From NCBI RefSeq assembly GCF_030053425.1, contig NZ_JASGBI010000001.1:1496001-1560000 (forward strand): a DNA stretch of 64,000 bases. The letters run 5' to 3'. Shown piece after piece: positions 56,168-64,000 of this stretch. The notes under the pieces were generated by a model. The model was not told the origin of the DNA. It searched no databases and was given only the letters and a program-made list of their open reading frames with translations. Source of the DNA: Lysobacter stagni. Its GTDB lineage: Bacteria > Pseudomonadota > Gammaproteobacteria > Xanthomonadales > Xanthomonadaceae. How positions within the stretch are numbered: the stretch's first letter is position 1; every line of letters starts with the position of its first letter. The translations under genes were made by a program, and so were the position numbers.

Positions 56168-57091
56168 ATGAGTCGAACCATTCCTCCGGTGTCGCTGATC
56201 GGCGCCCCGACCGACGTGGGCGCCGGCCATCGCGGTTCGCGCATGGGGCCCGAAGCGCTGCGCATCGCAGGACTGGGCGAGGCGCTGATGAAGCGCGGCG
56301 TCGATGTGATCGACCGCGGCAATCTCGACGGTCCGCGCAATCCGTGGCAGAAGCCGGTGGACGGCTATCGCCACCTGCCGGAAGTGGTTGCGTGGAACCG
56401 CGCGGTCATGGACGCGGTGGGCGCCGAACTCGACGAAGGCCGCCTGCCGATCCTGCTGGGCGGCGACCACTGCCTGGGCCTGGGTTCGATCACCGCCGTC
56501 GCGCGCCATTGCCGCGCGACCGGCAAGCAGCTGCGCATCCTCTGGCTGGACGCGCACGCCGACTTCAACACCAGCCAGGTGACGCCGTCGGGCAACGTGC
56601 ACGGCATGCCGGTCGCGTGTCTGTGCGGCCTGGGCCCGGACGCGCTGACCAACCTGGGCGGCGAAGCACCCGCGATCCGCCCCGAGGAGATCCGCCAGAT
56701 CGGCATCCGTTCCGTCGACGAGGGCGAGAAGCGGCTGGTGCAGGAGTACGGCCTGGACGTCTACGACATGCGCTACATCGACGAGATCGGCATGAAGCGC
56801 GTCATGGAGGAAGCGCTGGAAGGCGTGGACGACAACACGCATCTGCACGTCAGCTTCGACGTCGATTTCCTCGATCCCAGCATCGCGCCCGGCGTGGGCA
56901 CGACCGTGCCGGGCGGCCCCAACTACCGCGAGGCGCAGCTGGTGATGGAGATGATCGCCGACACGGGGCGCATGGCCTCGTTGGACATCGTCGAGCTCAA
57001 CCCGATCATCGACAAGCGCAACCGGACGGCGAGGCTGGCCGTGGACCTGGTCGAGAGCCTGTTCGGCAAGTCGACCCTGATGCGTGACTGA
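56168..57091 (+). CDS. rocF: Arginase
   Basis: This is a 307-residue ureohydrolase with the dimanganese ligands in ILLGGDHCLGLGSI, LWLDAHADFNTSQ and HVSFDVDFLDPSIAPGVGT. It also has a clear N-terminal GAPTDVGAGHRGSRMGPEALR, which favours arginase over agmatinase. It hydrolyses arginine to ornithine and urea. It lies 17 bases after the tRNA-Thr. Its job fits arginine use, and an amidinotransferase/DDAH-like gene is 8 kb upstream. No ornithine gene is adjacent. Confidence 0.9.
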   Translation: MSRTIPPVSLIGAPTDVGAGHRGSRMGPEALRIAGLGEALMKRGVDVIDRGNLDGPRNPWQKPVDGYRHLPEVVAWNRAVMDAVGAELDEGRLPILLGGDHCLGLGSITAVARHCRATGKQLRILWLDAHADFNTSQVTPSGNVHGMPVACLCGLGPDALTNLGGEAPAIRPEEIRQIGIRSVDEGEKRLVQEYGLDVYDMRYIDEIGMKRVMEEALEGVDDNTHLHVSFDVDFLDPSIAPGVGTTVPGGPNYREAQLVMEMIADTGRMASLDIVELNPIIDKRNRTARLAVDLVESLFGKSTLMRD

Positions 57092-57215
57092 AGCCGATGC
57101 CGGCCGGTCTGAATTGCGGCTGACATCACGCCCGGCGGGCCACCCGGCAGGGTGCGGGCGCGGGGCGGGCGTGCGATCCTTGCGCCATTACCGATCACGT
57201 CTCCGGAGAGACAAC

Positions 57216-57350
57216 ATGAAGCGTTTCGTTGCCCTGCTGCTGCTCGCCGCGTTCTCCGTGGCCACGCTCACTGCCTGCAACACCATGGAAGGCCTCGGCA
57301 AGGACGTGAAGAAGCTCGGACAGAAGGTCGAGGACAAGGCCAGCAGCTGA
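57216..57350 (+). CDS. Entericidin-like small lipoprotein
   Basis: This is a 44-residue lipoprotein: signal MKRFVALLLLAAFSVATLTAC (lipobox LTAC), then NTMEGLGKDVKKLGQKVEDKASS. The CNTMEGLGKDxKxLGxKxE pattern matches the EcnA/EcnB entericidin family. A close paralogue with a longer tail sits at 59698. Entericidins form a toxin/antidote lipoprotein pair in enterics; here function is not known. A stable hairpin follows the stop. Confidence 0.88.
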   Translation: MKRFVALLLLAAFSVATLTACNTMEGLGKDVKKLGQKVEDKASS

Positions 57351-57375
57351 CGGCTGCCGCCACATCCAGCACATC

Positions 57376-57398
57376 GAAGGCCGGCCTTGCCGGCCTTC
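57376..57398 (+). terminator. Hairpin after the first entericidin gene
   Basis: A perfect 9-bp stem GAAGGCCGG/CCGGCCTTC has a five-base loop, without a T tract. Probable terminator. Confidence 0.65.
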
Positions 57399-57483
57399 GT
57401 GCCGTCTGGGCCCCGGAAACCCGAATGCCGGCACGCCCAGGCCCTGCTTAAACCCCCCGCCGCCCCGGCGCATCAGAGCCACT

Positions 57484-58080
57484 ATGCTGACCCTTGTGAC
57501 CGAAAGCCTGACCGACATTCCCGTCGCGACCGAGGACGGTAGCGAGGAGCGCAGCCTGGTGGCAGCCGCCGCGCGCGGCGAGATGGGGGCTTTCGAGAAC
57601 CTCTATCGCCGTCATGCCGGTCGGGTGCACGGCGTCATCGCCCGCCTCGTCGGCGGGGCAGGGGCGCGCGCCGAGGACCTGACCCAGGAAGCCTTCGTCC
57701 GGGCATGGCAGGCGCTGCCGGCGTTCCGCTTCGAATCGGCATTCTCGACCTGGCTTCACCGCCTCGCGGTCAACACGGCATTGATGGAGCTGCGCAGCCG
57801 GCGCAGCCGCCCGCAGGACGAGGGCGATTCGGACGAGGACGTCTTCGACCTGCTCGGCAGCGCCGACTCGGCCGGCCATACCACGGCCCTGTCGATGGAT
57901 CTGGAGCGTGCCGTCGCCAGTCTGCCGCCGCGGGCGCGCGCGGTGCTGGTGTTGTACGACGTCGAAGGCTGGAAGCACGAGGAGATCGCCGCCGAGCTCG
58001 GCATGGCGGTCGGCAGCTCGAAAGCGCAATTGCATCGCGCGCGCACCCTGTTGCGTGCCCGGTTGGGAGAACAGGCATGA
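57484..58080 (+). CDS. RNA polymerase ECF sigma factor, RpoE-like
   Basis: This is a 198-residue sigma-70 ECF factor. Region 2 is FENLYRRHAGRVHGVIARLVGG with DLTQEAFVRAWQAL and FSTWLHRLAVN. Region 4 is LERAVASLPPRARAVLVLYDVEG followed by EEIAAELGMAVGSSKAQLHRA. It overlaps the next gene (ATGA), a membrane protein that probably acts as its anti-sigma factor. A DUF4097 protein follows. This arrangement suggests an envelope-stress regulon that may control its own operon; the target promoters cannot be told here. Confidence 0.9.
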   Translation: MLTLVTESLTDIPVATEDGSEERSLVAAAARGEMGAFENLYRRHAGRVHGVIARLVGGAGARAEDLTQEAFVRAWQALPAFRFESAFSTWLHRLAVNTALMELRSRRSRPQDEGDSDEDVFDLLGSADSAGHTTALSMDLERAVASLPPRARAVLVLYDVEGWKHEEIAAELGMAVGSSKAQLHRARTLLRARLGEQA

Positions 58081-58586
58081 CCACGAACGACCACGACATC
58101 GACGGCAAGAACGAACTGACCGATGCGCTGCGCTGGCAGCTGCGCGCGCAGCGTCGCGACACGCCACCGGCACGCGATCTGTGGCCCGACATCGCCGCGC
58201 GCCTGCAGTCGCAGCCGCAGCGCATGGCGCCGCCGCGTCCGCGCTGGCTCACGCCGGTGGCGCTGGCCGCGACGCTGGTGCTCGCCGTGGGTTCGGTCGG
58301 TCTGTGGCGCGGTTCGGTGACGCCCACCGCGGACGCCCCTGTGCGCGCCACCCTGGTGCAGCGCGAGGCCGAAGGCATGACGCGCCAGTACCAGGCCGCG
58401 ATCCAGGAGATGGGCGCCGGGCAACCGCCGGCCGAACTGCAACCCACCTTCGACGAACTGGACCGCAACGCCCAGATCATCCTCACCGCGCTGTCGCAGA
58501 ACCCCGACTCGCGCCTGCTGCTCGAACAACTCCGCCGGACGTACGCGCGCCGACTCGCACTTGCGCAACGCGTCGCCTACGCCTGA
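58077..58586 (+). CDS. Probable membrane anti-sigma factor
   Basis: This is a 169-residue protein with a short cytoplasmic N-terminus (ALRWQLRAQRRDTPPARDLWPDIAARL). One membrane helix (LTPVALAATLVLAVGSVGLW) separates it from a periplasmic tail rich in helix (REAEGMTRQYQAAIQEM, then ELDRNAQIILTALSQNPDSRLLLEQLRRTYARRL). It lacks a visible HxxxCxxC zinc motif, so it is not a classical ZAS-type anti-sigma. Its place, overlapping the sigma gene, makes the anti-sigma role likely but not proven. Confidence 0.72.
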   Translation: MTTNDHDIDGKNELTDALRWQLRAQRRDTPPARDLWPDIAARLQSQPQRMAPPRPRWLTPVALAATLVLAVGSVGLWRGSVTPTADAPVRATLVQREAEGMTRQYQAAIQEMGAGQPPAELQPTFDELDRNAQIILTALSQNPDSRLLLEQLRRTYARRLALAQRVAYA

Positions 58587-58654
58587 TGGTTTCCCTCAAC
58601 CCCACGACCCGACCCTTCGCTTCCACCGAACCAATGCAGCTCCGGAGAAACTTC

Positions 58655-59572
58655 ATGACCCGCGTCCATATCCAACGCCTCGCATTCGGCCTGGCCCTGC
58701 TGACGGCGCACAGCGCCTTTGCGGCCACTCCGATCAACGAGACGCGCCCGCTGGATCCCCGCGGCCGGGTCGAGGTCGAGAACGTCAAGGGCAGCGTCGT
58801 GGTGAAGGCGTGGGATCGCCCCGAAGTGAAGATCGAAGGCAGCCTCGGCGCGGGCGTGGAGCGCCTTGAGGTCGAAGGCGACGAAGAACACCTCAGCGTG
58901 CGCGTGCGGTATCCCAACCGCGGCGGCATGGGCATGTTCGGCAACTCCGACAAGAGCGAACCCACCGACCTGCGCCTGATGGTCCCGCTGCGCGCGGACC
59001 TGGATATCGACGTGGTCTCCGCCGACGTCAGTGTGGAAGGCGTTGCCTCGAACGAGCTGTCCGTCGACAGCGTCAGCGGCGACGTCACCGTTGCGGCCGC
59101 TCCGCGCGAAGCCGACTTCGATGCGGTGAGCGGTGACCTCAACCTGACCATCAACAGCAATCGCGTCAGCGCGGAGACCGTCAGCGGCGATCTCATGCTG
59201 CGTGGACGCATGGATGGCGAGATCGCCGTGGAAACCGTGTCCGGCCGCATCGACGTCGGCGTGCTGCAGAGCCGTCCCACCAAGGTCACCGGCTCCACCG
59301 TGTCCGGCGACATCCGCATCGACACGGGCCTGGCCAATAACGGACGCATCTCGCTGGAAAGCGTCAGCGGCGATCTTGACCTCAGCCTGCCACGGAACGT
59401 GTCGGCCAATGTGCGTGGCGAAAGCTTCAGCGGTGATCTGCGCGCGCCGGGCGCGGAGATCATCCGGCCCAAGCACGGCCCGGGCTCGAGCTTCGAGCAT
59501 CGCTATGGAAACGGCGATGGCGACATCACCCTGGAAACCTTCTCGGGCGATGCGACGCTGCAGCTCAACTGA
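58655..59572 (+). CDS. DUF4097 family secreted protein
   Basis: This is a 305-residue protein with a signal peptide (MTRVHIQRLAFGLALLTAHSAFA). A long right-handed beta-helix-like region follows, with repeated VSGDV/VSGDL units (SVDSVSGDVTV, FDAVSGDLNLTI, ETVSGDLMLRG, ESVSGDLDLSL), typical of DUF4097. Many such proteins are co-encoded with ECF sigma and anti-sigma genes, as here. I took ATG 58655, giving a clean signal peptide; an upstream ATG (58587) would give a longer, less likely start. Confidence 0.85.
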   Translation: MTRVHIQRLAFGLALLTAHSAFAATPINETRPLDPRGRVEVENVKGSVVVKAWDRPEVKIEGSLGAGVERLEVEGDEEHLSVRVRYPNRGGMGMFGNSDKSEPTDLRLMVPLRADLDIDVVSADVSVEGVASNELSVDSVSGDVTVAAAPREADFDAVSGDLNLTINSNRVSAETVSGDLMLRGRMDGEIAVETVSGRIDVGVLQSRPTKVTGSTVSGDIRIDTGLANNGRISLESVSGDLDLSLPRNVSANVRGESFSGDLRAPGAEIIRPKHGPGSSFEHRYGNGDGDITLETFSGDATLQLN

Positions 59573-59697
59573 GCGACGAAACTTCCGCTGAATCGGTTTT
59601 CCACCCATCCACCCCGGCTTCACGCGCGGTCGCGTCAGATGCAGTCGCGACGCCGCATGGCGGATTCACGTGGTTTCACCGAGTCGAGGAGGATTTC

Positions 59698-59850
59698 ATG
59701 AAGCGTTTGATGGCTCTGTTGCTGCTCGCCCTGTTTTCGATGGGCACCCTGAGCGCCTGCAACACCATGGCGGGCGCCGGCAAGGACGTGCAGAAGGCCG
59801 GCGAGAAGGTCGAAACCAAGGCCGAGGATTGCAAGGACGGCAAGTGCTGA
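59698..59850 (+). CDS. Entericidin-like small lipoprotein, second copy
   Basis: This is a 50-residue lipoprotein: MKRLMALLLLALFSMGTLSAC, then NTMAGAGKDVQKAGEKVETKAEDCKDGKC. It is clearly related to the gene at 57216 but has two extra cysteines at the C-terminus. A GAGGAGG ribosome site precedes ATG 59698. It is followed by a strong terminator. It lies after the sigma/anti-sigma/DUF4097 operon as a separate small unit. Confidence 0.88.
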   Translation: MKRLMALLLLALFSMGTLSACNTMAGAGKDVQKAGEKVETKAEDCKDGKC

Positions 59851-59876
59851 TTCGAGCGTGCCGTAGGATGTGAAGA

Positions 59877-59909
59877 GAAAGGCCGGAGCAATCCGGCCTT
59901 TCCTTTTTT
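59877..59909 (+). terminator. Rho-independent terminator after second entericidin gene
   Basis: A 10-bp stem GAAAGGCCGG/CCGGCCTTTC has a six-base loop and is followed by six T residues. Confidence 0.92.
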
Positions 59910-60058
59910 GTTCGTGCGCGCGACACGATGAATGACGCGTTCACCGACATCAAACCGCGACTAACGCAATCGCGACCGCGCGCGAATGCATCGATTGCGA
60001 ACCTGTTCGGGCGGATCAATCACCGCATGCAACCGCCACGAGAAGAGGAACGCAACGG

Positions 60059-60259
60059 ATGAACAAAGACATCATTGCCGGCAAGTGGACGCAGCTGAAG
60101 GGGCGTGCCCAGGCGCGCTGGGGCGATCTGACCGACGACGATTTCGACGTGGCCGAAGGCAACGCCGAATACCTCGCCGGCAAGCTGCAGGAGCGGTATG
60201 GCTGGGAACGCGACCGCGCACAGAAGGAAGTCCGCGATTTCGAGAAATCCCTGAACTGA
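60059..60259 (+). CDS. CsbD-like stress protein
   Basis: This is a 66-residue hydrophilic protein, [34 protein letters not shown], with the CsbD pattern of K-G-x-x-x-x-W-G-L-T-D-D-D. It has no membrane segment. CsbD proteins are abundant under general stress in many bacteria; biochemical function is not known. The gene stands alone between the entericidin unit and the trpS region. Confidence 0.9.
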   Translation: MNKDIIAGKWTQLKGRAQARWGDLTDDDFDVAEGNAEYLAGKLQERYGWERDRAQKEVRDFEKSLN

Positions 60260-60363
60260 GTCGTTTGAATCGCAGTAGCTGAAGCACGCGGTGCGCACGC
60301 CGGGAAGAGTGGCGATGGTGTGGCCGTCCGCCACACCGGCGTGCGCCGATAGCTATGAAGGGG

Positions 60364-61125
60364 TCACCAATCACCACCCGGCGGATCGGGAACGAACTCC
60401 GCCGGGAATGCGCGCGGGCGATCGCTCGCGACGCGGTAGGGGCGGGGAATCACTCCGCGCGCCACCAGCGCATCGTATGCGTCATAGCGAAGCTCCGTCG
60501 TTTCCGCAGGCGTCGTGCTGGCGCGGACGAATTCCGTGCGCTGCGCGGGCGACCATTCGCGCGGGCCGTGCCCGGTGCCGATGGACTGCGCACGGGATTC
60601 CTCGCGTGCTGGCGCGGCGGATGATGCACGGGCGGCATCGTCCCGGCTTTCGTAAGCCACGGGTGGCTCCCACATGGATGGCCGCGCCTCTTCGAACACC
60701 GCCACTCCGATGACACCCACGTTGTCCGGTCGTCCGGTGCGGGCGGCGTAACTGTGGGCGAGGTCGGTGAACACGAAGCGGGCCACCTGGCGCATCGATT
60801 TGCGCCAACCCTCCACCTGCGTGGACTGCCACGGTTCCAGCACATAACCGGTCTGCGCGCTGGCCGCTGTCTCGCCCGTGATCGCATTGACGCCGTCCAC
60901 CGACAGCACCACCAGCACGCGTCGACCGGTCGTGTTGGTGAGCCGGATGGCGTACGAACGTCCGGGCTCGCCTTCGATCCACTGCTGGCCGCGATGGCGC
61001 ATGGACGCGATCCATTGGCCGCTGGCGCGATCGACGACGGCCAGGTCCACCCGTGGCGAGGCCCATGCGGGAGGGATGGCCAGGATGAGTAAGAAGGCGA
61101 TCAGGCAGGGCAGGGTGTGCTTCAT
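60364..61125 (-). CDS. Secreted protein of unknown function
   Basis: This is a 253-residue protein with a signal peptide (MKHTLPCLIAFLLILAIPPAWA). A conserved-looking domain (VVDRASGQWIASMRHRGQQWIEGEPGRSYAIRLTNTTGRRVLVVLSVDG) includes QTGYVLEPWQSTQVEGWRKS and FVFTDLAHSYAARTG. Its C-terminal third is low complexity (DDAARASSAAPAREESRAQS) and ends PDPPGGDW. I know such proteins only as hypotheticals in Xanthomonadaceae. ATG 61125 is chosen for the signal peptide; it is divergent from trpS, whose start is 102 bases away. Confidence 0.75.
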   Translation of the reverse strand: MKHTLPCLIAFLLILAIPPAWASPRVDLAVVDRASGQWIASMRHRGQQWIEGEPGRSYAIRLTNTTGRRVLVVLSVDGVNAITGETAASAQTGYVLEPWQSTQVEGWRKSMRQVARFVFTDLAHSYAARTGRPDNVGVIGVAVFEEARPSMWEPPVAYESRDDAARASSAAPAREESRAQSIGTGHGPREWSPAQRTEFVRASTTPAETTELRYDAYDALVARGVIPRPYRVASDRPRAFPAEFVPDPPGGDW

Positions 61126-61227
61126 CGGGCAGCCTCCGGAAGGGGACACCCGGTCGAACGTGCGAGGAGGGGGCGCGGGGTTGCGGGCGGGTACACTGTG
61201 GGGCCGTTTTCCAGCGTCAAAGCGTCG

Positions 61228-62556
61228 ATGAGCCCCACTCGCGTCCTTACCGGCATCACCACCTCGGGCACTCCGCACCTGGGCAACTACGTCGGCGCCA
61301 TCCGCCCCGCCGTCGCTGCCAGCCGCGATCCGAACGTGGAGAGCTTCTATTTCCTGGCCGACTACCACGCGCTGATCAAGGTGCAGGATCCGGCCCGCGT
61401 GCAGCGCTCCACGCTGGAGATCGCAGCCACGTGGCTGGCGTGCGGACTGGAGCCGGACAAGGTGTGGTTCTACCGCCAGAGCGACGTGCCGGAAGTGCAG
61501 GAGCTGACCTGGTTCCTGACCTGCGTGGCGGGCAAGGGCCTGCTGAACCGCGCGCACGCCTACAAGGCGGCGGTGGACAAGAATCGCGAGGTCGGCGAAG
61601 ACGACGATGCCGGCGTCAGCGCGGGCCTCTTCATGTACCCGGTGCTGATGGCCGCGGACATCCTGCTGTTCAACGCCAACCGCGTGCCGGTTGGGCGCGA
61701 CCAGATCCAGCACATCGAGATGGCGCGCGATTTCGGCCAGCGCTTCAACCATCTCTACGGCGAACACTTCGCACTGCCCGAAGCGGTGATCGACGAGAAC
61801 GTGGCCACGCTGCCCGGCCTCGACGGCCGCAAGATGAGCAAGAGCTACGACAACACGATCCCGTTGTTCGTCCCGCGCGAGACGCTGAAGAAGCTCATCT
61901 ACTCCATCGTCACCGACTCGCGCGCGCCGGGCGAGGCGAAGGATGCCGAGACATCCAACGTCTTCCAGCTCTACCAGGCCTTCGCCACGAACGAGGAGAC
62001 CGCGGCCATGCGCCAGGCCTTCGCCGACGGCATCGCCTGGGGCGAGGCCAAGCAGGCGCTGTTCGAGCGCATCGACCGCGAGGTCGCGCCGCTGCGCGAA
62101 CGCTACGACGCGCTGATCTCACGTCCGGCCGAGCTCGAATCGATCCTGCGCGACGGCGCGCGCCGCCTGCGCGAACGCTACGCACAGCCGACGCTGGCGA
62201 CGCTGCGCGCGGCCGTGGGCCTGCGCGATCTGTCGCAGGTGCAGGTGGGCGCGTCCCGCAAGGCCGCCAAGACCAGCGCCTTGCCTGCGTTCAAGCAGTA
62301 CCGTGAGGGCGACGGCCGCTTTTACTTCAAACTGGTCGATGGCGACCGCGTGCTGCTGCAGAGCATCGGGCACGACTCCGCACGCACCGCCGGCCAGTTG
62401 ATCGCGCGGTTGAAGCAGGAAGGCGGCGCATCGCTGCATCACGCTGCGGCCGGCGCCGTGCACCTGGGCGACGAACTCATTGGCCATCTGCACGAAGGTG
62501 CGGAGCTGGCGGAGATCGTCGAAGCACTGGCGCAGTTCGCGGCACAGGACGCATGA
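61228..62556 (+). CDS. trpS: Tryptophanyl-tRNA synthetase, long form
   Basis: This 442-residue class I synthetase charges tRNA-Trp. The HIGH-type motif is TSGTPHLGNYVG near residue 10-23 and the KMSKS motif is GRKMSKSYDNT near 205. The central part (GVSAGLFMYPVLMAADILLFNA) is normal TrpS. A C-terminal extension of about 110 residues beyond the usual end (QVQVGASRKAAKTSALPAFKQYREGD and LLQSIGHDSARTAGQLIARLK) is present in Xanthomonads and some Pseudomonas. The end overlaps the next small gene. Confidence 0.95.
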   Translation: MSPTRVLTGITTSGTPHLGNYVGAIRPAVAASRDPNVESFYFLADYHALIKVQDPARVQRSTLEIAATWLACGLEPDKVWFYRQSDVPEVQELTWFLTCVAGKGLLNRAHAYKAAVDKNREVGEDDDAGVSAGLFMYPVLMAADILLFNANRVPVGRDQIQHIEMARDFGQRFNHLYGEHFALPEAVIDENVATLPGLDGRKMSKSYDNTIPLFVPRETLKKLIYSIVTDSRAPGEAKDAETSNVFQLYQAFATNEETAAMRQAFADGIAWGEAKQALFERIDREVAPLRERYDALISRPAELESILRDGARRLRERYAQPTLATLRAAVGLRDLSQVQVGASRKAAKTSALPAFKQYREGDGRFYFKLVDGDRVLLQSIGHDSARTAGQLIARLKQEGGASLHHAAAGAVHLGDELIGHLHEGAELAEIVEALAQFAAQDA

Positions 62557-62864
62557 ACCCACTGGTCGAGCTGAACCTGGCATTGATCCTCTTCCTGCCG
62601 TGGTTCGCCATTCTTGGCGTGTTGTACTGGATGTTCCCGCGGCGCCCGCGCCACACGGCGCGCAAGCTGTTCGACGGCACCGCGCTGCTGCTGGCGTTCA
62701 CCGCATTCCTGCTGAGCCTGTACTGGTCGCACGCCCATGCGGACCCGGGCTACGGGCGCATGTGGCAACAGATCCTCGCCACGGCGGTGGGCTATGGCGT
62801 GTTCCTGGCGGTGCTGACCACGGCGTTCTTCGTGCGTCGCCGCTGGCTTCGCCGACATCCCTGA
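62553..62864 (+). CDS. Small membrane protein, paralogue of 8614-8949
   Basis: This is a 103-residue protein with three predicted membrane helices. LNLALILFLPWFAILGVLYWMF, AHADPGYGRMWQQILATAVGYGVFL and the C-terminal FFVRRRWLRRH parallel those of the 8614 gene residue by residue. It overlaps the trpS stop by four bases. No function is known to me. It does not belong to a characterised family I can name. Confidence 0.8.
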   Translation: MNPLVELNLALILFLPWFAILGVLYWMFPRRPRHTARKLFDGTALLLAFTAFLLSLYWSHAHADPGYGRMWQQILATAVGYGVFLAVLTTAFFVRRRWLRRHP

Positions 62865-62949
62865 CGCGCGCTGCGACCAAAGCCGAATCGCCGCCCGCGG
62901 CGCTGCGGTCTAGACTGCGGCTACGTCTTTCGCAGCGATATCGGACTCC

Positions 62950-63909
62950 ATGAGCGACGCGCACGGCATCGTCACCATCGACACCGGCTTCCAGCGTCCG
63001 CGTTTCGACGCGGCCTACCTGATCGTAGAGAACGGCCGCGGTGCGTTCATCGATTGCGGCACGCAACATTCGATTCCTGCCATGCTCGACGCCCTGGCCG
63101 CACACGGACTGCAGCCGGGCGATGTCGACTGGCTCATCCTCACGCACGTGCACCTGGACCATGCGGGCGGTGCCGGTGCATTGATGCGCCGGCTGCCCAA
63201 CGCACGACTGGCCGTGCATCCGCGTGGCGCGCCGCACATGATCGATCCCGAAAAGCTCGTCGCCGGTGCCACCGCGGTGTACGGGGAGGAAGAGATCGCG
63301 CGCAGTTACGGCGAAATCCTTCCGATCGACGAAGCACGCGTGCGCGTGGTGGAAGACGGTGACACGATCGAACTCGCCGGGCGGCCGTTGCTGTGCATCG
63401 ATACGCCCGGCCACGCGCGCCACCACCTGTGCGTGTGGGATGAGCGCAGCCGTAGCTGGTTCACTGGCGACACCTTCGGCCTGTCCTATCGCGAGTTCGA
63501 CAACGACGACGGCGCGCCGTTCGTGATTCCCACGACCTCGCCTGTGCAGTTCGAGCCGGAACCGTTGAAGCAGTCCATCGCCACGCTGCTCGCGCGCGAT
63601 CCGCAGGCGATGTACCTCACGCATTTCGGTCGGGTCGACGAAGTGCAGCGGCTGGCCGTGGACCTGGTGGATCAGATCGATGCGATGGTCGCGCTCGCCG
63701 TCGCGGCGGACGCGCGGGAGGACCGTCACGCATGGCTGGTCACCGCCCTGACCGGGTTGTACATTTCGCGGGCGAAGGCGCATGGCTGCCCGCTTTCGCC
63801 GGATGACGTGCGCGCGCTGCTGGGCGTCGACATCGAGCTCAACGCGCAGGGGCTGGAAGTCTGGCTGGCCCGCCAGAATCGGGCCTCCCGCCCTGTTCAG
63901 GTTCGCTGA
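62950..63909 (+). CDS. MBL-fold metallohydrolase
   Basis: This is a 319-residue metallo-beta-lactamase-fold protein. The zinc motif is LTHVHLDHAGGAGAL near residue 60. Further ligands are in HARHHLCVW and in FTGDTFGLS, and LTHFGRVDEVQRLA comes near the end. The N-terminus DTGFQRPRFDAAYLIVENGRGAFIDCG is typical of the sub-group found in Xanthomonadaceae, with a C-terminal alpha-helical part. The substrate is unknown. It starts with ATG 62950 and runs to 91 bases before the end of the window. Confidence 0.88.
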   Translation: MSDAHGIVTIDTGFQRPRFDAAYLIVENGRGAFIDCGTQHSIPAMLDALAAHGLQPGDVDWLILTHVHLDHAGGAGALMRRLPNARLAVHPRGAPHMIDPEKLVAGATAVYGEEEIARSYGEILPIDEARVRVVEDGDTIELAGRPLLCIDTPGHARHHLCVWDERSRSWFTGDTFGLSYREFDNDDGAPFVIPTTSPVQFEPEPLKQSIATLLARDPQAMYLTHFGRVDEVQRLAVDLVDQIDAMVALAVAADAREDRHAWLVTALTGLYISRAKAHGCPLSPDDVRALLGVDIELNAQGLEVWLARQNRASRPVQVR

Positions 63910-64000
63910 GCGCACACCACCGGCTGAACCGACCGTCGCGGAACGACGCACCTGTGGTTTGCATCACAGGTTGCCCCAAGGCTGGGGAGTAGCCTGAGCG

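Noticed and set aside
63950..63975. Possible third FNR-like site near the right edge (TTTGCATCACAGGTT)
   Set aside because: Only one half resembles the consensus, and the downstream gene is outside the window.

Overview
The window is high-GC bacterial DNA that looks like the family Lysobacteraceae/Xanthomonadaceae, probably a Lysobacter-like species. This is inferred from the mix of an FNR/ANR-boxed cbb3 oxidase cluster, a long-form TrpS, small Xanthomonad-type periplasmic proteins, dispersed hairpins and an attC site of the Xanthomonas kind. No rRNA, CRISPR array or replication origin was seen. One tRNA (Thr, UGU) is present.

Layout. (1) 1-17440 is core chromosome. It starts with the minus-strand respiratory cluster ccoN-ccoO-ccoQ-ccoP-(small membrane protein)-ccoG-fixH-ccoI-ccoS-TauE/SafE, driven from a perfect FNR/ANR box at 8339-8352. 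Next come two small membrane proteins, a MocR-type regulator with direct-repeat operators, hemN with its own FNR-like box, a lytic transglycosylase, and several small envelope or hypothetical proteins, a HAD hydrolase and a GNAT acetyltransferase. (2) 17606-47434 is an integrated island of about 29.8 kb inserted into the 5' end of dusA. The att cores are a 14-bp direct repeat. A tyrosine integrase sits at the right end, and the island supplies a replacement dusA start. (3) 47361-64000 is core again: the re-formed dusA, an amidinotransferase, a PhoP/PhoQ-like pair with a small periplasmic protein, an MtfA-like peptidase, birA-coaX, a SPOR protein, tRNA-Thr, arginase, two entericidin-like lipoproteins around an ECF sigma/anti-sigma/DUF4097 operon, CsbD, trpS and a metallo-beta-lactamase-fold hydrolase.

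The island has modules. Its left end carries small secreted or lipoprotein genes, a second short tyrosine recombinase, and a small membrane-protein gene whose stop codon lies in an integron-type attC site (a solitary cassette). Its centre is a type I secretion operon: HlyB-like ABC transporter, HlyD-like adaptor, an unrecognised lipoprotein and a 2866-residue RTX protein with an N-terminal lipase-like GHSLGG domain. The right part has a broken DUF1254 gene, a SOUL haem-binding protein with an extra C-terminal domain, an RsbRD-like sensor kinase, a hemerythrin, a frameshifted large-subunit catalase and a GT4/TagB-like glycan pair. A hairpin repeat built on AATGTCCGC...GCGGACATT recurs throughout the island, and I did not see it in the flanks.

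Read together, the core genes describe low-oxygen respiration and haem synthesis under FNR/ANR control plus envelope-stress functions. The island adds a secreted calcium-binding lipase-like giant protein and a set of haem, peroxide and oxygen-related proteins, some of them decaying. Assignments are from reading sequence only; no database search was run.
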